Positions 42,755 to 45,880 of a DNA stretch of 45,880 nucleotides are shown here, one piece after another; positions within the stretch are counted from its first letter, which is position 1, and every line of letters begins with the position of its first letter. The DNA comes from Ornithomonoglobus_A sp045649025 (GTDB lineage: Bacteria; Bacillota; Clostridia; UBA1381). Under the pieces are notes generated by a model. The model did not search any database. It was given only the letters and a program-made list of their open reading frames with translations, and was not told the DNA's origin. Location: assembly GCA_045649025.1 (NCBI GenBank), contig JAZRPB010000031.1, positions 1 through 45,880 of the forward strand, given 5' to 3'. A program made the position numbers and the translations under genes.

Positions 42755-45400
42755 TTATTTTATCATAGAACTAACAAGCTCATCAACCTTTGCAAGAGCA
42801 GCGTCAATCTTTGTAGCGTCCGCTCCGCCGCCCTGTGCCATATCGGGCTTGCCGCCGCCTCTGCCGCCTGCAATTGCAGTAATTTCTTTAATTATATTAC
42901 CGCAGTGTATACCGCTTGAAACCGCAGCCTTTGTTGCCATTGCAACGAAAGTGATTTTACCGTCTGTGTTTGCACCAAGAACAATAACACCATTTTCAGT
43001 TTCATTTTTGAAATTATCACAAATTGTCTTTAAGGCGTCTGCACTTGACCCGTCAAGCTGTGCTGTTAACACATCAATGCCATTTATTTGTTTTATTCCT
43101 GCCATAATGTCGTTTGCCTTCGCAGATGCAAGCTTTGATTGTATGCTTTCAATCATTTTTTGGCTATCTCTTAATTCTGCAACAGTGCTTTGAGCCTTTT
43201 TATCTATTTCATAAATAAGATTTGTTTTTAATGCTTCTGCCGTACGCTTTATAAGTGCATCATTTTGGGCAATGTAGCTTAAAACACCATTACCTGTTAC
43301 AGCCTCTATACGACGCACACCTGCTGCAACACCGCCTTCACTTATAATCTTGAATAATCCACACACAGATGTGTTATTAATGTGTGTACCGCCGCAGAAT
43401 TCAACACTATAATCGCCCATAGAGACAACTCTTACCACATCTCCGTATTTTTCACCAAACTGTGCCTCTGCACCAAGCTTTTTAGCTTCTTCAATCGGTA
43501 ATTCACGGATTATAATGTCATAAGCATTTAATATAGCATTATTAACTCTTCTTTCAACTTCCTCTAATTGCTCTTGCGTCATAGCTTCAAAGTGGGAGAA
43601 GTCAAAACGAAGTCTTTGCGAGGTAACAAGCGAGCCTGCCTGTGCAACGTGTGTTCCTAAAACCTCTTTTAATGCCTTATGCAAAAGGTGAGTTGCACTA
43701 TGGTTTCTTGCAATATCAAGTCTGTTTGATTTATCTACACACAGTTTTACATCATCATTTAGTGCAAATTCGCCCTCAACCACTTCAACTTCGTGAAGAT
43801 AAGTTCCATCACCTGTTTTTCTGGTATAATTAACAACCGCTTTAGCATTGTTATTTGAAATAACACCCTTATCACCTTCCTGACCGCCCATTTCAGCGTA
43901 GAAAGGTGTCTTTTGTGTTACAATAATACCTGATGTACCTGCACCAATTACAGAGCTAACCTCGTTATTTGCAACAATGCCAAGAATTGTACTTTGAGTG
44001 CATAGATTTGAATCATCATAGCCGACAAATTCTGTTTTGGCATCTGCCAATTCAAAATCATAAGCTTCATCAGCATCCCAGCTTGAGCCGTCTTTTCTTG
44101 CATCACGTGCAAGCTTCTTTTGAACATCCATTGTTGAGTTAAAGCCATCAACGTCAACGCCAAGACCATTTTCTTCTGCCATCTCAATTGTTAAATCAAG
44201 GGGGAAACCATATGTGTCGTGTAGCTTGAAGGCTTCTTCACCGCTTAACACTTCTCTTCCCTCTTTTTTTGCAGCATCAATATATTGGTTTAATACAATA
44301 AGACCATTATCTATTGTTGCATCAAAGCGTTCCTCTTCCTTTTTGATTATCTTTGTTATATAATCTCTCTTTTCTTCAAGCTCGGGATATGCTTGCTTTG
44401 ATGTATCAATAACTGTGTTTGCAACCTCATATAAGAACTGCTTGTTGATATTTAAAAGCTTACCGTGTCTTGCAGCACGTCTTAACAGTCGTCTTAACAC
44501 ATAGCCCTTGCCCTCATTTGAAGGAATAACACCATCAGATACCATCATAACGGTGCTTCTTATATGGTCTGTGATAACACGTAGTGAAACGTCTTTTTTA
44601 TCGTCTTTTTTATACTCAACATTTGCAATTGAGCATATATGCTTCATAACGTCTTGCACAGTATCAACCTCGAACAGGTTATCAACATCCTGCATAACAA
44701 CAGCAAGTCTTTCAAGACCCATACCTGTATCAATGTTTGGATTTGGCAATGGATTATAGTTGTCATTTTCATCCTTATCATATTGAGTGAATACAAGGTT
44801 CCAGACCTCCATAAATCTGTCACAATCACATCCAACACAACAATCAGGACTGCCGCAACCATATTTTTCGCCTCTGTCGAAGTATATTTCCGAACAAGGT
44901 CCGCATGGTCCTGTTCCGTGCTCCCAGAAGTTATCCTCTTTGCCAAGCTTAACAATTCTGTCGGCAGCAACACCAACCTCGTTTACCCATATATCTCTTG
45001 CTTCATCATCATTTTCATAAACTGAAACCCAAAGCTTTTCTGTTGGAATTTCCATAACCTTTGTAAAAAACTCCCAAGCCCATGCAGTTGCCTCACGTTT
45101 AAAATAATCACCAAATGAGAAGTTACCAAGCATTTCAAAGAATGTGCCGTGTCTTGCAGTTTTACCAACATTTTCTATATCGCCTGTTCTTATACATTTT
45201 TGACAGGTTGTTACTCTCTTTCTTGGTGGTATTTCTGCTCCTGTAAACCACAATTTCATTGGCGCCATTCCGGAGTTTATTAAAAGTAAGCTCGGGTCAT
45301 TTTTAGGCACCAACGAAAAGCTACCTAATCTTAAACATCCTTTCGACTCAAAAAAACTTAAAAATTTCTCACGTATTTCATTTACGCCCATATTCTTCAT
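42755..45400 (-). CDS. alaS: Alanyl-tRNA synthetase
   Basis: Charges tRNA-Ala in the cytoplasm. It has 881 residues. Seen: class II catalytic start FLSFFESKGCLRLGSFSLVP, NSGMAPMKLWF, RHGTFFEMLGNFSFGDYF, GTGPCGPCSEIYFDRG with a zinc-like Cys cluster after it (CGSPDCCVGCDCDRF), NIDTGMGLERLAVV, the editing domain NHSATHLLHKAL and CGGTHINNTS, and the C-Ala end GGRGGGKPDMAQGGG. The start ATG at 45400 has AAAGGA eleven bases upstream. It begins 20 bases after the glyA stop. Confidence 0.98.
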   Translation of the reverse strand: MKNMGVNEIREKFLSFFESKGCLRLGSFSLVPKNDPSLLLINSGMAPMKLWFTGAEIPPRKRVTTCQKCIRTGDIENVGKTARHGTFFEMLGNFSFGDYFKREATAWAWEFFTKVMEIPTEKLWVSVYENDDEARDIWVNEVGVAADRIVKLGKEDNFWEHGTGPCGPCSEIYFDRGEKYGCGSPDCCVGCDCDRFMEVWNLVFTQYDKDENDNYNPLPNPNIDTGMGLERLAVVMQDVDNLFEVDTVQDVMKHICSIANVEYKKDDKKDVSLRVITDHIRSTVMMVSDGVIPSNEGKGYVLRRLLRRAARHGKLLNINKQFLYEVANTVIDTSKQAYPELEEKRDYITKIIKKEEERFDATIDNGLIVLNQYIDAAKKEGREVLSGEEAFKLHDTYGFPLDLTIEMAEENGLGVDVDGFNSTMDVQKKLARDARKDGSSWDADEAYDFELADAKTEFVGYDDSNLCTQSTILGIVANNEVSSVIGAGTSGIIVTQKTPFYAEMGGQEGDKGVISNNNAKAVVNYTRKTGDGTYLHEVEVVEGEFALNDDVKLCVDKSNRLDIARNHSATHLLHKALKEVLGTHVAQAGSLVTSQRLRFDFSHFEAMTQEQLEEVERRVNNAILNAYDIIIRELPIEEAKKLGAEAQFGEKYGDVVRVVSMGDYSVEFCGGTHINNTSVCGLFKIISEGGVAAGVRRIEAVTGNGVLSYIAQNDALIKRTAEALKTNLIYEIDKKAQSTVAELRDSQKMIESIQSKLASAKANDIMAGIKQINGIDVLTAQLDGSSADALKTICDNFKNETENGVIVLGANTDGKITFVAMATKAAVSSGIHCGNIIKEITAIAGGRGGGKPDMAQGGGADATKIDAALAKVDELVSSMIK

Positions 45401-45420
45401 TATATTCTTTGTCCTTTCAA

Positions 45421-45880
45421 TTATTCATATAGAGGATATTTTTTACAAAGTACATCTACTCTCTTGCGAATTTCACACTGTGAGTTTTCAAAATCTGTAA
45501 TTGTTAGCTTAATAAGCTTTGCAATTTCAACCATATCCTCCTCAACAAAGCCGCGTGATGTTGTTGCTGGAGTACCAATTCTAATACCGCTTGTTACAAA
45601 CGGACTTCTTGTATCAAATGGAATTGCATTTTTATTTACTGTAATTCCAACCTCATCAAGGAGCCTTTCAGCTTCCTTACCCGTTACATCCATTGGTGTT
45701 AGATCAACTAAAATCAAGTGGTTATCTGTACCATCTGAAACAAGTTTAAATCCTTCGGCTTTAAGTGCCTCTGCAAGAGCTGCAGCATTTTTAACAATTT
45801 GTTGTTGATATTTTTTAAATTCAGGTGAAAGTGCTTCTTTAAAGCATACTGCCTTGGCAGCGATTGTGTGCATTAAAGGA
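45421..45880 (-). CDS. glyA: Serine hydroxymethyltransferase, partial (N-terminus beyond window)
   Basis: GlyA interconverts serine and glycine with THF, feeding methylene-THF to FolD and others. Only the C-terminal ~152 codons are in the window and the frame is open to the right edge. It starts within PLMHTIAAKAVCFKEAL, just after the PLP-lysine region, and continues with SDGTDNHLILVDLT, the GKEAERLLDEVGITVNKNAIPFD segment, and SGIRIGTPATTSRGF. The Met at 45873 is internal, since the reading frame continues through Leu and Pro codons before it. It is followed by alaS and HIT genes in the same direction. Confidence 0.95.
   Translation of the reverse strand, partial: PLMHTIAAKAVCFKEALSPEFKKYQQQIVKNAAALAEALKAEGFKLVSDGTDNHLILVDLTPMDVTGKEAERLLDEVGITVNKNAIPFDTRSPFVTSGIRIGTPATTSRGFVEEDMVEIAKLIKLTITDFENSQCEIRKRVDVLCKKYPLYE

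Overview
The window is a low-GC, gene-dense bacterial chromosome segment. It fits an anaerobic, spore-forming member of the Clostridia (Bacillota). The evidence is the AT-rich intergenic DNA with sigma-A-type TTGACA/TATAAT promoters, strong GGAGG ribosome binding sites, the nadK-argR-recN and dprA-topA-trmFO clusters typical of Firmicutes, a GerMN-domain germination/sporulation protein, an FtsK/SpoIIIE translocase, and small Clostridia-type proteins (TSCPD, CD1247-like). No rRNA, CRISPR array, prophage or transposase gene is visible. Species cannot be assigned from the sequence alone.

Layout. (1) 1-4119, minus: an operon reading nadK, argR, recN, a small membrane protein with a Cys/His tail, and proB (cut by the window edge). 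Its promoter lies in the divergent region shared with ftsZ. (2) 4526-7712, plus: ftsZ, a nucleoid-associated NA37-type protein and a cysteine-rich protein of unknown function. (3) 7937-8917, plus: a GMP synthase consisting only of the ATP-pyrophosphatase half. (4) 9079-13320, plus: a PhoB/PhoR-type two-component system followed by a Na/phosphate cotransporter with PhoP-box-like repeats in front. (5) 13484-14743, plus: an exported nuclease on a copper-amine-oxidase-like stalk, ending in the same Cys/His tail as the small membrane protein in region 1. (6) 14780-31314, minus: about 16.5 kb read in one direction from a near-consensus promoter at 31404-31432. Gene order is a TrmH-type rRNA methyltransferase, dprA, topA, trmFO, a thioredoxin-fold protein without CxxC, a polytopic GT-C-like membrane protein, hisS, a MATE exporter, ftsK/spoIIIE, a YgiQ radical-SAM protein, folD and an auxin-efflux-type carrier. 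(7) 31501-32600, plus: a ZIP metal transporter and a stand-alone tRNA-Thr(GGU). (8) 32599-39275, minus: GerMN protein, TSCPD protein, a degenerate galactokinase-like protein, pcrA, an SLC13-type permease and a CE7 acetyl esterase. (9) 39276-39815: a non-coding region with two tandem cloverleaf-forming repeats. (10) 39816-42257, plus: efp, a CD1247-like zinc-ribbon protein and mgtE. (11) 42389-45880, minus: a HIT protein, alaS and glyA (cut by the window edge).

Most genes are core cell functions: division, chromosome segregation, DNA topology and repair, tRNA charging and modification, one-carbon and amino-acid metabolism. The regulatory logic is clearest in the phosphate block, where the sensor pair, the transporter and the 11-bp-spaced TTAACA repeats sit together. 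The most unusual feature is the pair of direct repeats at 39304-39568. Each folds into an outer stem enclosing three arms, the outer-stem sequences differ between copies but remain paired, and no known element is recognised. Other points of interest are the amidotransferase-less GuaA, the galactokinase-like protein without its signature motif, and a palindromic operator-like sequence over the promoter of the TSCPD gene.
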